Position numbers and translations under genes: made by a program
Notes under the pieces: model-generated
What the model was told of the DNA's origin: nothing
Database searches by the model: none
What the model saw: the letters and a program-made list of their open reading frames with translations, nothing else
Shown: piece by piece, positions 15,496 to 23,540 of the stretch
How positions within the stretch are numbered: the first letter of the stretch is position 1
Layout of the letters: each line of letters begins with the position of its first letter
NCBI GenBank assembly: GCA_025980475.1
Contig: JAICXL010000013.1
Span: forward strand, 1-43,837
Source of the DNA: Nocardioidaceae bacterium
Lineage (GTDB): Bacteria; Actinomycetota; Actinomycetes; Propionibacteriales; Nocardioidaceae
Reading direction: 5' to 3'
Length of the DNA stretch: 43,837 nucleotides

Positions 15496-16433
15496 GACGC
15501 GCTCCGCCGCGCGAACGCGGTCGCGGCCTCGCGCACCCACGCGCCGTCGTCCCAGGCCCGCTTGCGATGCGCGATCCGCTGGGCGTTGCAGGGACCGCCG
15601 CCCTTGACCACCGTCCAGAACTCGTCCCAGTCGATCGCACCGAAGTCGTGGGCCCCACGCTCCTCGTTCCACCGGAGCTCCGGGTCGGGCAGGGTGACGC
15701 CGAGCGCCTCGGCCTGCGGCACGCTCATGTCGACGAACCGCTGGCGCAACTCGTCGTTGGTGTGTCGCTTGATGCCCCACTCCATGGACTGGGCGGTGTT
15801 CGGGGAGTCGTCGTCGGGAGGGCCGAACATCATCAGCGCCGGCCACCAGAAGCGGTCGACCGACTCCTGCACCATCTCCCGCTGCTCGTCGGTGCCGCGC
15901 ATCATCGTCATCAGCAGCTCGTAGCCCTGCCGCTGGTGGAAGGACTCCTCCTTGCAGATCCGGATCATCGCCCGGCCGTAGGGGCCGTAGGAGGTGCGGC
16001 ACAACGGCACCTGGTTGCAGATCGCGGCGCCGTCGACCAGCCACCCGATCGTGCCGACGTCGGCCCACGACGGCGTCGGGTAGTTGAAGATGGAGGAGTA
16101 CTTCTGCGCCCCGGAGATCAGCATCTCGGTGAGCTGCTGCCGGGACACGCCGAGGGTCTCGCAAGCGGAGTAGAGGTAGAGCCCGTGCCCCGCCTCGTCC
16201 TGCACCTTCGCCAGCAGGATCGCCTTGCGGCGCAGCGACGGCGCGCGGGTCAGCCAGTTGCCCTCCGGCTGCATCCCGATGATCTCCGAGTGCGCGTGCT
16301 GGGCGATCTGCCGCACCAGCGTGCGGCGGTAGCCCTCGGGCATCCAGTCGCGCGGCTCGATCCGGTCGTGGTGGCCGATGGTCGTCTCGAACGACTCCAC
16401 GAGCTCGGGTGCCACGTCGTCGACGGTCGTCAT
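15492..16433 (-). CDS. paaA: phenylacetyl-CoA epoxidase catalytic subunit PaaA
   Basis: This is a 313-residue di-iron oxygenase subunit. The ligand region includes [36 protein letters not shown] and [16 protein letters not shown], which carry the Glu and His residues of the di-iron site. It epoxidises the ring of phenylacetyl-CoA, using O2 and electrons from PaaE. ATG 16431-16433 opens the operon. The palindromic operator at 16476-16487 lies about 45 bases upstream, consistent with TetR-type repression relieved by phenylacetyl-CoA. Downstream paa genes (paaG, H, K, Z) are not in this window. Confidence 0.95.
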   Translation of the reverse strand: MTTVDDVAPELVESFETTIGHHDRIEPRDWMPEGYRRTLVRQIAQHAHSEIIGMQPEGNWLTRAPSLRRKAILLAKVQDEAGHGLYLYSACETLGVSRQQLTEMLISGAQKYSSIFNYPTPSWADVGTIGWLVDGAAICNQVPLCRTSYGPYGRAMIRICKEESFHQRQGYELLMTMMRGTDEQREMVQESVDRFWWPALMMFGPPDDDSPNTAQSMEWGIKRHTNDELRQRFVDMSVPQAEALGVTLPDPELRWNEERGAHDFGAIDWDEFWTVVKGGGPCNAQRIAHRKRAWDDGAWVREAATAFARRSAS

Positions 16434-16475
16434 CCTGCGCTCCCTCGGGCTCGGCGGACTCTCCCGCGATTTCCT

Positions 16476-16487
16476 GACCGATCGGTC
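16476..16487. promoter_or_regulatory. palindromic operator between paaA and the divergent ethD-like gene
   Basis: GACCGATCGGTC is a perfect 12-base palindrome, flanked symmetrically by CT and TG. On the minus strand, TAATAC is directly upstream and could be the paaA -10. A TetR repressor bound here would block both promoters. A second perfect palindrome, ACGCTAGCGT, lies at 16502-16511. Assignment to the TetR at 11888 is inference. Confidence 0.6.
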
Positions 16488-16567
16488 TGTATTAGTTTTG
16501 CACGCTAGCGTCGGCCGGGCAACGCGACCCGTCCGCACGACGAGCACCGGCAGCCCCGGGAGGACCC

Positions 16568-16870
16568 ATGCACCGCGTCACCATCTTGTACTCCACTCCG
16601 ACCGATCCCGAGACGTTCGAGCAGCGCTACCGCGACGAGCACGTCCCGCTGGCGAGCAGGCTCCCTGGGCTGAAGCGGTTCGCACTCTCCCACCCGCGCG
16701 CCATGCAGGGTGATCCGCCGTACCTCGTCGCGGAGCTGTGGTTCGACGACGCCGAGTCGATGAAGGCCGCGCTGAAGTCGCCCGAGATGGGCGAGACCGG
16801 CGCGCACGCCGCCGGACTCGGCGCCGACATGGTGGTCTTCAGCGGCCCCGTCGACGAGCTCGAGATCTGA
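16568..16870 (+). CDS. EthD family protein
   Basis: This is a 100-residue dimeric alpha-beta-barrel protein. [20 protein letters not shown] followed by [13 protein letters not shown] is the classic EthD opening, and [19 protein letters not shown] follows. EthD proteins accompany oxygenase or hydratase systems; a few are decarboxylases or cyclases, but most have no assigned reaction. ATG 16568 follows GGGAGGACCC. Divergence from paaA across a shared operator suggests co-regulation with phenylacetate breakdown. Confidence 0.88.
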   Translation: MHRVTILYSTPTDPETFEQRYRDEHVPLASRLPGLKRFALSHPRAMQGDPPYLVAELWFDDAESMKAALKSPEMGETGAHAAGLGADMVVFSGPVDELEI

Positions 16871-16926
16871 GGAGTCACGCGCACGCGACCGCCGGCCCCG
16901 CCGTCGCCAGCTCCCTGCCAGCGACG

Positions 16927-17793
16927 TCAGCGGGCGATCGGCTCCTCGGGCACGGCCGTTGCACGCGGCCGCCGGAGCCCGGCGAAGACGTCGTCCTCCA
17001 TCGGGCCGCTCCGGTGGTGCCCCTGCTCGGCGAACCACTCCCGGCCGAAGACGGCCGCGAAGACCGGGAACGGCAGCCTCAGGAAGAGGTCGAGCACGCG
17101 CACCTGGCCATCGGCCCGGCGCTGGGAGGCGTGCGCCGCCATCGCCGCCCTCTTGGCCGCGACCTGGCCCGGGAACCGGACCCGGTGGGTGACGATCCGG
17201 CGCGGCGCGAACACCCGGTCGGTGCCCAGCGGCGCCGAGGTGCCCAGCCGGTGCCCGACGAGCCGCAAGGCCCGCAGCACGCCGCGGAAGAGGCCGGCGG
17301 GCACGGTCGCCTCGAGCACCACCGGAGTGCCCGCGAGCGCGGCGGCCCGACTGCCGACGCGGTGCACCTGGACGTGGTCGGGGTGGCCGTAGCCGCCGTT
17401 GGCGTCGTAGACGACGAGCACGTCCGCGGACTCCTCGCGCAGCAGCTCGGCGAGCCGGGCCGCCGCCTCCTCGCAGTCGACGTTGGCGAAGGCCGCCTCG
17501 TCGGCAGCCGCGGGACGCAGGCCGGAGTCGCCGTACCCCAGCCGCACCAGCCTGGCCACCCCGAGCGCGGCCGCGGCGGCCTCGAGCTCGGCGACGCGTA
17601 CGGCGGCCAGCTCCCGGCCGTGACCGTCCTGCAGCCCGGCGAGGCCACGCTCGCCGTCGGTCGCGGTCACCAGCACGACGTGGTGCCCCTCGGCCGCCGC
17701 GCGGGCCAGGGTGCCGCCGGTGAGCAGCGCCTCGTCGTCCGGGTGGGCGTGGAAGGCGACCAGGGTGTGCGGGCCGGTGTGAGCGGTGCTCAA
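16927..17793 (-). CDS. PIG-L family (MshB-like) zinc deacetylase
   Basis: This 288-residue protein probably starts at TTG 17791-17793, which overlaps the TGA of the glycosyltransferase (TTGA); no ATG or GTG lies before the core. AFHAHPDDEALLTGGTLARA has the HPDD zinc/catalytic motif at about residues 17-20, and GGYGHPDHVQVHRVG has the second histidine pair. PIG-L enzymes remove N-acetyl groups from GlcNAc conjugates such as GlcNAc-inositol or lincosamide and teicoplanin precursors. Being downstream of a GT4 enzyme and a UPF0104 membrane protein suggests a glycoconjugate, possibly a lipid-linked one, as substrate. Confidence 0.86.
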   Translation of the reverse strand: MSTAHTGPHTLVAFHAHPDDEALLTGGTLARAAAEGHHVVLVTATDGERGLAGLQDGHGRELAAVRVAELEAAAAALGVARLVRLGYGDSGLRPAAADEAAFANVDCEEAAARLAELLREESADVLVVYDANGGYGHPDHVQVHRVGSRAAALAGTPVVLEATVPAGLFRGVLRALRLVGHRLGTSAPLGTDRVFAPRRIVTHRVRFPGQVAAKRAAMAAHASQRRADGQVRVLDLFLRLPFPVFAAVFGREWFAEQGHHRSGPMEDDVFAGLRRPRATAVPEEPIAR

Positions 17794-18920
17794 CGCCTGC
17801 CCCGGGTCAGCAGCATGGGCCGCCGGCGGGCACCGGCTCGCGAGGCGGCCTGGTCGTAGACACGGTCGTGCTGGTCCAGGGCGTGCTCCCAGGTCAACGG
17901 CGACGGCGTCGTCCGGTTGTGCTCGGAGACCTCCCAGCGCAGGAGGGGGTCCTCGACGAGGAGCTGCAGCCGCTCGACGATCCCCGCGTCCGAGCCACAC
18001 AGCCATCCGTCCACGCCGTCGTGCACGAAGTCGGCCATGCCGCTGGCGGCGTGGCCGACCACCGGGAGCCCGACGCAGCGCGCCTCCAGGGCAGCGAGTC
18101 CGAACGACTCGAGCACCGCCGGAGCCACGTAGAGGTCGCCCTGCGCGAGCCGGCCGATCACCTCGTCGGGCTCGACCCGGCCGGTGACCTCGATGCGCTC
18201 GGCCAGGCCCGCTCGCTCGGCCTCCTGCTCGAGGCGCGGCCGCAACGGACCGTCGCCGATCACGGTCAGCTGCACCGGCACGTCGGTGGACCGGCACAGC
18301 TCGGCGAACATGCCGAGCAGCTGTCGTGGGCGCTTGCGGCGGGCGATCCGCATCGTGCTGACCAGCCTCACGGGGCGGTCGCCCACGGACACCGGCGTGA
18401 CCGGGCGCGCCGCCACGTCGACGGCGTTGGCGAGGATCCCGATCCCGGTTCGACGGGGCAGCCACCGGCCGAGCTGTCGAGCCGCCACCCGGCTGACCGC
18501 GGTCCAGGTGAGCGGGGCACCCCTCAGGCCGGCACCGTCGGCGTGGGCGATCGCCGGCAGCCCCATGCCCCGCCACAACGAGTGCACGGTGACCACCGTC
18601 GGCGTGCCGCGTCGGGCGATCCGGGCGGCGACCGGGGAGGTGAACGGGGCGACCAGGGAGATGTGGGCGTGCACCACGTCGAAGCCGGCGGTGTCCACGC
18701 GATGGCCCTCGGCGACCCCACCCCGCACGACCGGCACTACCCGGTGCACCTGCACGTCACCGGTGTCGTCGGCGTGCCGGCCGTCCGCGTCGGCCTGGGT
18801 CGAGGTGAGCACGGTGACCTCGTCGCCGCGGGCGGCCTGGCGCCGGGCGAGCGCGTGCACGTGGGCCTCGATGCCCCCGAGGACGGGCGGGTAGTGGTCG
18901 GTGACGTGCAGGATCCTCAC
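17790..18920 (-). CDS. GT4 family glycosyltransferase
   Basis: This 376-residue protein starts at GTG 18918-18920 (VRILHVTDHYPPVLGGIEAH), overlapping the TGA of the UPF0104 gene. It has a GT-B fold: the N-terminal Rossmann half with GGIEAH, and the C-terminal donor half with STMRIARRKRPRQLLGMFAE, VTGRVEPDEVIGRLAQGDLY and APAVLESFGLAALEARCVGL, including the ExFGxxxxEA nucleotide-sugar motif. It probably adds a hexose or GlcNAc to an acceptor. It pairs with a PIG-L deacetylase in the manner of MshA and MshB, but it is not clearly MshA. Confidence 0.88.
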   Translation of the reverse strand: MRILHVTDHYPPVLGGIEAHVHALARRQAARGDEVTVLTSTQADADGRHADDTGDVQVHRVVPVVRGGVAEGHRVDTAGFDVVHAHISLVAPFTSPVAARIARRGTPTVVTVHSLWRGMGLPAIAHADGAGLRGAPLTWTAVSRVAARQLGRWLPRRTGIGILANAVDVAARPVTPVSVGDRPVRLVSTMRIARRKRPRQLLGMFAELCRSTDVPVQLTVIGDGPLRPRLEQEAERAGLAERIEVTGRVEPDEVIGRLAQGDLYVAPAVLESFGLAALEARCVGLPVVGHAASGMADFVHDGVDGWLCGSDAGIVERLQLLVEDPLLRWEVSEHNRTTPSPLTWEHALDQHDRVYDQAASRAGARRRPMLLTRGRR

Positions 18921-19924
18921 GCGGTGGCCTCCGGGACACCCGCCGCACTGCGCAGCGACGCCCGGTGCGCCCACGCCCACCCGCCGAGGACCACGCCACC
19001 GAGCGGGATCTCCATCACCACGAGGAAGACCCGGTAGAGGAGCACGCCCGCCACCGCCTCGACAGGATCGAGCCCGGCGGCGACCAGCCAGCCGATCGTG
19101 CCGAGCTCCGCGATTCCGGTGCCTGCAGGCGTGAGCGGGATGATCGTGCCGAGCCGCTCGATGGCCGCCGCGGTGACCAGCACGGCGATCGACGGTGCCA
19201 GCCCCACGGACCGGAGGGCGAACCAGAGCAGCAGGACCTGGGCAGCGACGTAGGCGATGCTGGCCGGCAGCAACCGCGGCCAGCTCCCGGCCAGCAGGTC
19301 CCCGATCCGGGCGCCGGAGTCCTGGACGTAGCCGCGGACCAGGGACCGCCACCGTGACATGCCCGCGCGGGCACGCGCGGGCCGCCGCCAGAGGGCGTGC
19401 ACCGCCACCACCAGCAGGATCGCCGCGACGCAGCCCGCGGTGACCACCCACAGCAGGATCGGCACATGCAGCGACAGTGACACCAGCAGCGCGACCGCCG
19501 CGACCGGGAGGAGCAACTTGGCGAGCACGTCGAGGGCGTTGGTCAGCACGCAGAAGGCGACGAACGATCCGTTGGAGTGCCCCCAGGTGCGGACCATTCG
19601 CCAGTTGAGTGCGGTGGCGACGGCGCCGCCGAGCGGGAGGACGTTCGCCACCGCACTGCCGCTGAGGTTGAGCATCAGCGACCGACGCACCCCCAGGCCC
19701 GGCAGCGCCGCGGAGAGCACGAGGGAGTAGATGCCTAAGCCCCCGAGCCAGATCACCGCCAGGAGCACCAGGTGCAGCGCGGTCACGTTGCGGAGAACGC
19801 CGGCGACGTCGGCCCAGGTCGCTCCGGCGACACCGTGGGTGGCGACCCACAGGCCGCCACCGCCGACGGCAAGCACGAGGAGCAGCTTGCCGAGCACGGC
19901 CCAGCGACGGCGCACGTCGGTCAC
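18917..19924 (-). CDS. UPF0104 / lysylphosphatidylglycerol synthase-TM-like membrane protein
   Basis: This is a 335-residue integral membrane protein with about eight hydrophobic helices. NVTALHLVLLAVIWLGGLGI, NLSGSAVANVLPLGGAVATA and IIPLTPAGTGIAELGTIGWL are family hallmarks. The last helix pair is MEIPLGGVVLGGWAW. Members include MprF-type flippase domains and AglD-like proteins. It may translocate a lipid-linked sugar made by the downstream GT4 and PIG-L enzymes. The start at GTG 19922-19924 is preceded by GGGG. It is first in a three-gene coupled operon and diverges from the SpoIIE phosphatase gene. Confidence 0.85.
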   Translation of the reverse strand: MTDVRRRWAVLGKLLLVLAVGGGGLWVATHGVAGATWADVAGVLRNVTALHLVLLAVIWLGGLGIYSLVLSAALPGLGVRRSLMLNLSGSAVANVLPLGGAVATALNWRMVRTWGHSNGSFVAFCVLTNALDVLAKLLLPVAAVALLVSLSLHVPILLWVVTAGCVAAILLVVAVHALWRRPARARAGMSRWRSLVRGYVQDSGARIGDLLAGSWPRLLPASIAYVAAQVLLLWFALRSVGLAPSIAVLVTAAAIERLGTIIPLTPAGTGIAELGTIGWLVAAGLDPVEAVAGVLLYRVFLVVMEIPLGGVVLGGWAWAHRASLRSAAGVPEATA

Positions 19925-20016
19925 GCACCCCAGTCTCGTGCGAAGCCATGAAGGAAACGTGAACGACGCACCGTCACCTGCCCGGTGCGGCCCGGTGCCG
20001 CCCGTTCGGTGATAGC

Positions 20017-20040
20017 CCCTCCCGGCGGGCATCGGGAGGG
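20017..20040 (+). promoter_or_regulatory. inverted repeat upstream of the SpoIIE-type phosphatase gene
   Basis: CCCTCCCG, eight bases, then CGGGAGGG forms a perfect dyad ending 13 bases before the GTG start. It may be an operator or a leader hairpin; GATAGC flanks it on the left and ATAGCG follows it. No specific regulator is known from this context. Confidence 0.3.
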
Positions 20041-20053
20041 ATAGCGTGCGCGC

Positions 20054-21577
20054 GTGTCCTTGCGAAGGCGCGTCGCCGTGCTGATGTTGGCGCTTTGTGC
20101 GATCGTCGTCGCTCGAGCCGTGATCGTGACCGTCACGCTCAACCACCTCGACGACCACGCGAAGCTCGTGTCGGGCACCTGGCAACCCGCGTCCGCCGAC
20201 GCGCGGGCCGTGCTCACCGCACTGGTCGACGAGGAGACCGGGGAGCGGGGCTTCCTGATCACCGGCGACAAGTCCTTCCTGCACCCCTACCGGGAGGCCC
20301 GCGCGGCCCTCCCCGACACGCTCGACGAGCTGCGTCTCAGGCTGCACGGCCATCCCGGCCTGCTGCGCGAGCTCGACGCCGTCGAGTCCGCCGCCCGGCA
20401 CTGGCGCGAGGTCGGCCCCCGTCGGGAGCTGACGGCCCGCAGGGACGCCGGCACGCGGCAGGCCCAGCGGCTGGTGGCTCGCGGTGCCGGCAAGCGCGCC
20501 TTCCGCCAGGTGCGTGCCCGGGTGGACACCTTCCAGCAGGCGATCGACGCCCAGCTGGTCGACGCCCAGGAGCAGGCGGACACCGCCATCGCCACCCTGC
20601 GCACCACCTATGACTGGTCGGCCGGCTTCCTGGTTCTCGTCGTCGCCGGCACCGCTGTCGTGATGCGCCGGTGGCTGCTCGCCCCGGTCGAGGCGCTGCG
20701 GCGCAACCTGCGCGCCGTCGCCACCGGACAGCTGCACCTGCCGATCGAGGCCGTCGGCCCGGTCGAGGTCGCCGCGATCGGCGCCGACGCCGAGGCGATG
20801 CGCCGACGCATCATCGCCGAGGTCGACGCCGGCCGGGCCGCGACCCAGGCGCTGCTCCAGCGAGGGCCGGTGGTGGTGGGACTCCGCCGCCAGCTCGACT
20901 CCGGCCCGACCGACGGTCTCAGCGGCGTCGACGTCTACGGCCTGCTGCAGCCGGCGGAGGGCCTGCTGGCCGGGGACTGGTGGGACTCCGTGCGTCGGCC
21001 CGACGACAGCACGGCCCTCGTGGTCACCGACGTCGCCGGCCACGGCGCCGACGCCGGCCTGTCCGCAGCCCGCTTCAAGGAGCGGCTCACGATCCTGCTG
21101 CGCACCGAGCTCGACCTGCTCACCGCCTTCCAGGTCGCAGCGGCCGATCTCGACGACCGCCCCGAACGGTTGCTGACCTGCCTGGTCGTGCAGGTGCAAC
21201 CGGCCACCGGCCAGGTGACCTGGATCAACGCCGGTCACCCCAGCGGCCTGCTCTGCCGACGGGTCGGGGACAGCATCGACACCCGGGCGCTGACCACTAC
21301 CGGCCCGCTGATCGGCTTCCCCGCGGACCCCTGGACCGTGAGCGAGACGACGATGACCCCCGCGGACCTGCTGCTGGTCTTCAGCGACGGGGTCACCGAG
21401 GCGCGACGTGCCGACGAGGAGTTCGGCCGGGCCGGCGTCGTCCGCACCCTCACGCGACTGCCCGACCTGACCCCGGCCACGGCCGTCACCGAGATCGTGC
21501 ACGCCGTGCGGGCCTACGCCGACAACGCCCAGCGTGACGACATCACCTGCGCTGGGCTGCGGCTGGCCCCGGCCTGA
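20054..21577 (+). CDS. SpoIIE/PP2C-type phosphatase with CHASE3-like sensor and HAMP
   Basis: This 507-residue protein starts at GTG. A membrane helix (residues about 7-27) is followed by an extracytoplasmic four-helix CHASE3-like domain with LVDEETGERGFLITGDKSFL. A second helix (about 190-210) and a HAMP linker come next. The SpoIIE PP2C domain begins at LLQPAEGLLAGDWWDSV and contains VVTDVAGHGADAGLSAARFK, NAGHPSGLLC, LLVFSDGVTEAR and QRDDITC, with metal-binding Asp residues intact. It likely dephosphorylates a STAS anti-anti-sigma protein. The STAS gene at 21588 lies immediately downstream on the opposite strand and is an obvious candidate partner. Confidence 0.88.
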   Translation: MSLRRRVAVLMLALCAIVVARAVIVTVTLNHLDDHAKLVSGTWQPASADARAVLTALVDEETGERGFLITGDKSFLHPYREARAALPDTLDELRLRLHGHPGLLRELDAVESAARHWREVGPRRELTARRDAGTRQAQRLVARGAGKRAFRQVRARVDTFQQAIDAQLVDAQEQADTAIATLRTTYDWSAGFLVLVVAGTAVVMRRWLLAPVEALRRNLRAVATGQLHLPIEAVGPVEVAAIGADAEAMRRRIIAEVDAGRAATQALLQRGPVVVGLRRQLDSGPTDGLSGVDVYGLLQPAEGLLAGDWWDSVRRPDDSTALVVTDVAGHGADAGLSAARFKERLTILLRTELDLLTAFQVAAADLDDRPERLLTCLVVQVQPATGQVTWINAGHPSGLLCRRVGDSIDTRALTTTGPLIGFPADPWTVSETTMTPADLLLVFSDGVTEARRADEEFGRAGVVRTLTRLPDLTPATAVTEIVHAVRAYADNAQRDDITCAGLRLAPA

Positions 21578-21587
21578 TGCTTCTCTG

Positions 21588-21959
21588 CTAGGAACCGGCC
21601 CGCTCCTCGAGGATCGCCCGCCGGGCAGCGTCCATGGAGTCGTGGCAGACGATCACCTGGTCGAGCTGGGTCAGCTCGAGCACCCGCTGCACGCTGGCGC
21701 GGGCTCCGGCGAGGCAGAACTCCTGGCCCCGCATGACCGCCGTCTCGTGGGCGAAGACCAACGCACTCAGCGCCGTGGAGTCCATGAAGGTGACCTCGGT
21801 GAGGTCACAGCAGACCAGGCGCGGCCGGGGTTCCGCGGTGATCACCGCGGCCAGCTCCTCGCGCAGGGTCGGGGCGGAGGCGATGTCGAGCTCGCCTCGG
21901 GCTAGGGCGACCACGGCATCACCCAACGAGTAGGTGTCGATCACGGCGCTGGCCTCCAT
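21588..21959 (-). CDS. STAS domain anti-sigma factor antagonist
   Basis: This is a 123-residue single STAS domain. ARGELDIASAPTLREELAAV and CCDLTEVTFMDSTALSALVF are the SpoIIAA-type blocks. Ser61 in the DSTA motif is the expected phosphorylation site. ATG 21957-21959 follows AGGAGG with five-base spacing. Its stop lies 10 bases from the convergent phosphatase stop. It probably binds and sequesters an anti-sigma kinase when unphosphorylated; no such kinase is in the window. Confidence 0.88.
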   Translation of the reverse strand: MEASAVIDTYSLGDAVVALARGELDIASAPTLREELAAVITAEPRPRLVCCDLTEVTFMDSTALSALVFAHETAVMRGQEFCLAGARASVQRVLELTQLDQVIVCHDSMDAARRAILEERAGS

Positions 21960-22054
21960 CAAGGCCTCCTCGTGCTGGTCAGGGTGCGGGCCACTTCACG
22001 ACCTGCACAAAACTTCTACCATCCCTGCGCCCGGGCCACCAGTCCGCCCGCCGG

Positions 22055-23437
22055 TCAGCCGGGGATGGTCGGGAGCTTCCGCAGGGCGGCCGCGACCGCG
22101 TCGCTGATCTCGTGCTCCTCGTAGGAATGGTCGGTCATCGTCCCGGACAGGTAGGAGTCGTAGGCGGCCAGGTCGAGGTGGCCGTGGCCGCACAGCGCGG
22201 TCAGGATGACCTTCTCCTCGCCGGTCTCGGTGCACCGCTCGGCCTCGGCGATGGTCTCGGCCAGCGCGTGGGTGGGCTCGGGCGCCGGGACGATGCCCTC
22301 GGTCCGGGCGAAGAGGACGCCGGCCGCGAAGCACTCCTTCTGCTTCTTGGCGGTCGCCTCGATCAGACCCTCCTCGTAGACGTGGGACAGCAACGGGCTC
22401 ATCCCGTGGTAGCGCAACCCCCCTGCGTGGATCGGGTCGGGGATGAAGTCGTGGCCGAGCGTGTGCATCTTCATCAGCGGCGTCATCCCGGCGGTGTCGC
22501 CGAAGTCGTAGGCGAAGACGCCCTGGGTCAGCGACGGGCAGGACGCCGGCTCCACCGCCCGGATCACCGGGTGCATCCGCCCGGCCAGCTTCTCGCGCAG
22601 GAACGGGAAGGAGAGGCCACCGAAGTTGGAGCCACCGCCGGTGCACCCGATGATCACGTCGGGGGTCTCCCCGACCTTGGCGAACTGCAGCAGCGCCTCC
22701 TCACCGATGATGGTCTGGTGCATGAGCACGTGGTTGAGCACCGATCCGAGTGCGTAGTTGGTGGTCGGTGACTGCGCGGCCGTCTCCACCGCCTCGCTGA
22801 TCGCGATGCCGAGCGACCCCGGGGAGTCGGGGTGTTCCTCGAGCACCGCGCGGCCGGCGTCGGTCAGGTCCGAGGGCGAGGGATGGATCGTGGCGCCGAA
22901 CGTCTCGATCATGATCTTGCGGTAGGGCTTCCCGTCGTAGGAGGCCCGCACCTGCCAGACCTCGCACTCCAGCCCGTACTGCGCGCAGGCGAACGCCAGT
23001 GCCGTGCCCCACTGCCCCGCCCCGGTCTCGGTGGTGAGCTTCCTGATGCCGGCCTGGGCGTTGTAGAAGGCCTGCGGCACCGCGGTGTTCGGCTTGTGAC
23101 TTCCGGCCGGCGAGACGCCTTCGTACTTGTAGTAGATGCGCGCGGGGGTGTTCAGCGCGCGCTCGAGGCTGAGGGCGCGGTAGAGCGGCGAGGGCCGCCA
23201 GAGCCGGTAGACGTCGAGCACCTCGGCCGGGATGTCGACGTACTGCTCGGTGCTCACCTCCTGCTCGATGAGAGCCATCGGGAAGAGCCCTGCGAGGTCG
23301 TCGGGGCCCACCGGCTGGCCGGTGCCCGGGTGGAGGTACGGCGCCGGCGGGGTCGGGAGGTCGTGGATGACGTTGTACCAGCGGGTGGGCATCTCGCTCT
23401 CGTCGAGCAGGACCTTGCGCTGCCTCGGATCGGTCAT
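22055..23437 (-). CDS. TrpB-like pyridoxal-phosphate enzyme (TrpB2)
   Basis: This is a 460-residue protein, longer than TrpB1 (about 400), as is usual for TrpB2. The N-terminal extension [20 protein letters not shown], then [20 protein letters not shown], and [20 protein letters not shown] with PLP Lys115 identify the TrpB2 family; [10 protein letters not shown] is the phosphate loop. The enzyme can make tryptophan from indole and serine, often as a stand-alone salvage enzyme. No trpA, trpC or other trp gene is nearby. It lies downstream of pckG, separated by a strong terminator hairpin, so it has its own promoter. Confidence 0.92.
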   Translation of the reverse strand: MTDPRQRKVLLDESEMPTRWYNVIHDLPTPPAPYLHPGTGQPVGPDDLAGLFPMALIEQEVSTEQYVDIPAEVLDVYRLWRPSPLYRALSLERALNTPARIYYKYEGVSPAGSHKPNTAVPQAFYNAQAGIRKLTTETGAGQWGTALAFACAQYGLECEVWQVRASYDGKPYRKIMIETFGATIHPSPSDLTDAGRAVLEEHPDSPGSLGIAISEAVETAAQSPTTNYALGSVLNHVLMHQTIIGEEALLQFAKVGETPDVIIGCTGGGSNFGGLSFPFLREKLAGRMHPVIRAVEPASCPSLTQGVFAYDFGDTAGMTPLMKMHTLGHDFIPDPIHAGGLRYHGMSPLLSHVYEEGLIEATAKKQKECFAAGVLFARTEGIVPAPEPTHALAETIAEAERCTETGEEKVILTALCGHGHLDLAAYDSYLSGTMTDHSYEEHEISDAVAAALRKLPTIPG

Positions 23438-23480
23438 CGTCGACCACTTCCTCTCCACGTCACCGGGTCCGGAGACCGAG

Positions 23481-23517
23481 ACGCCCGGATGCAGCCGAGT
23501 CTGCTGCATCCGGGCGT
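23481..23517 (-). terminator. 15-bp stem hairpin downstream of pckG
   Basis: ACGCCCGGATGCAGC and GCTGCATCCGGGCGT form a perfect 15-bp stem around a 7-base loop, 23 bases past the pckG stop and upstream of trpB2. There is no T run, which is usual for actinobacterial terminators. Its position between two same-strand genes fits an intrinsic terminator. Confidence 0.85.
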
Positions 23518-23540
23518 CGTGCGCGAGGGGTGGGCGGGAC

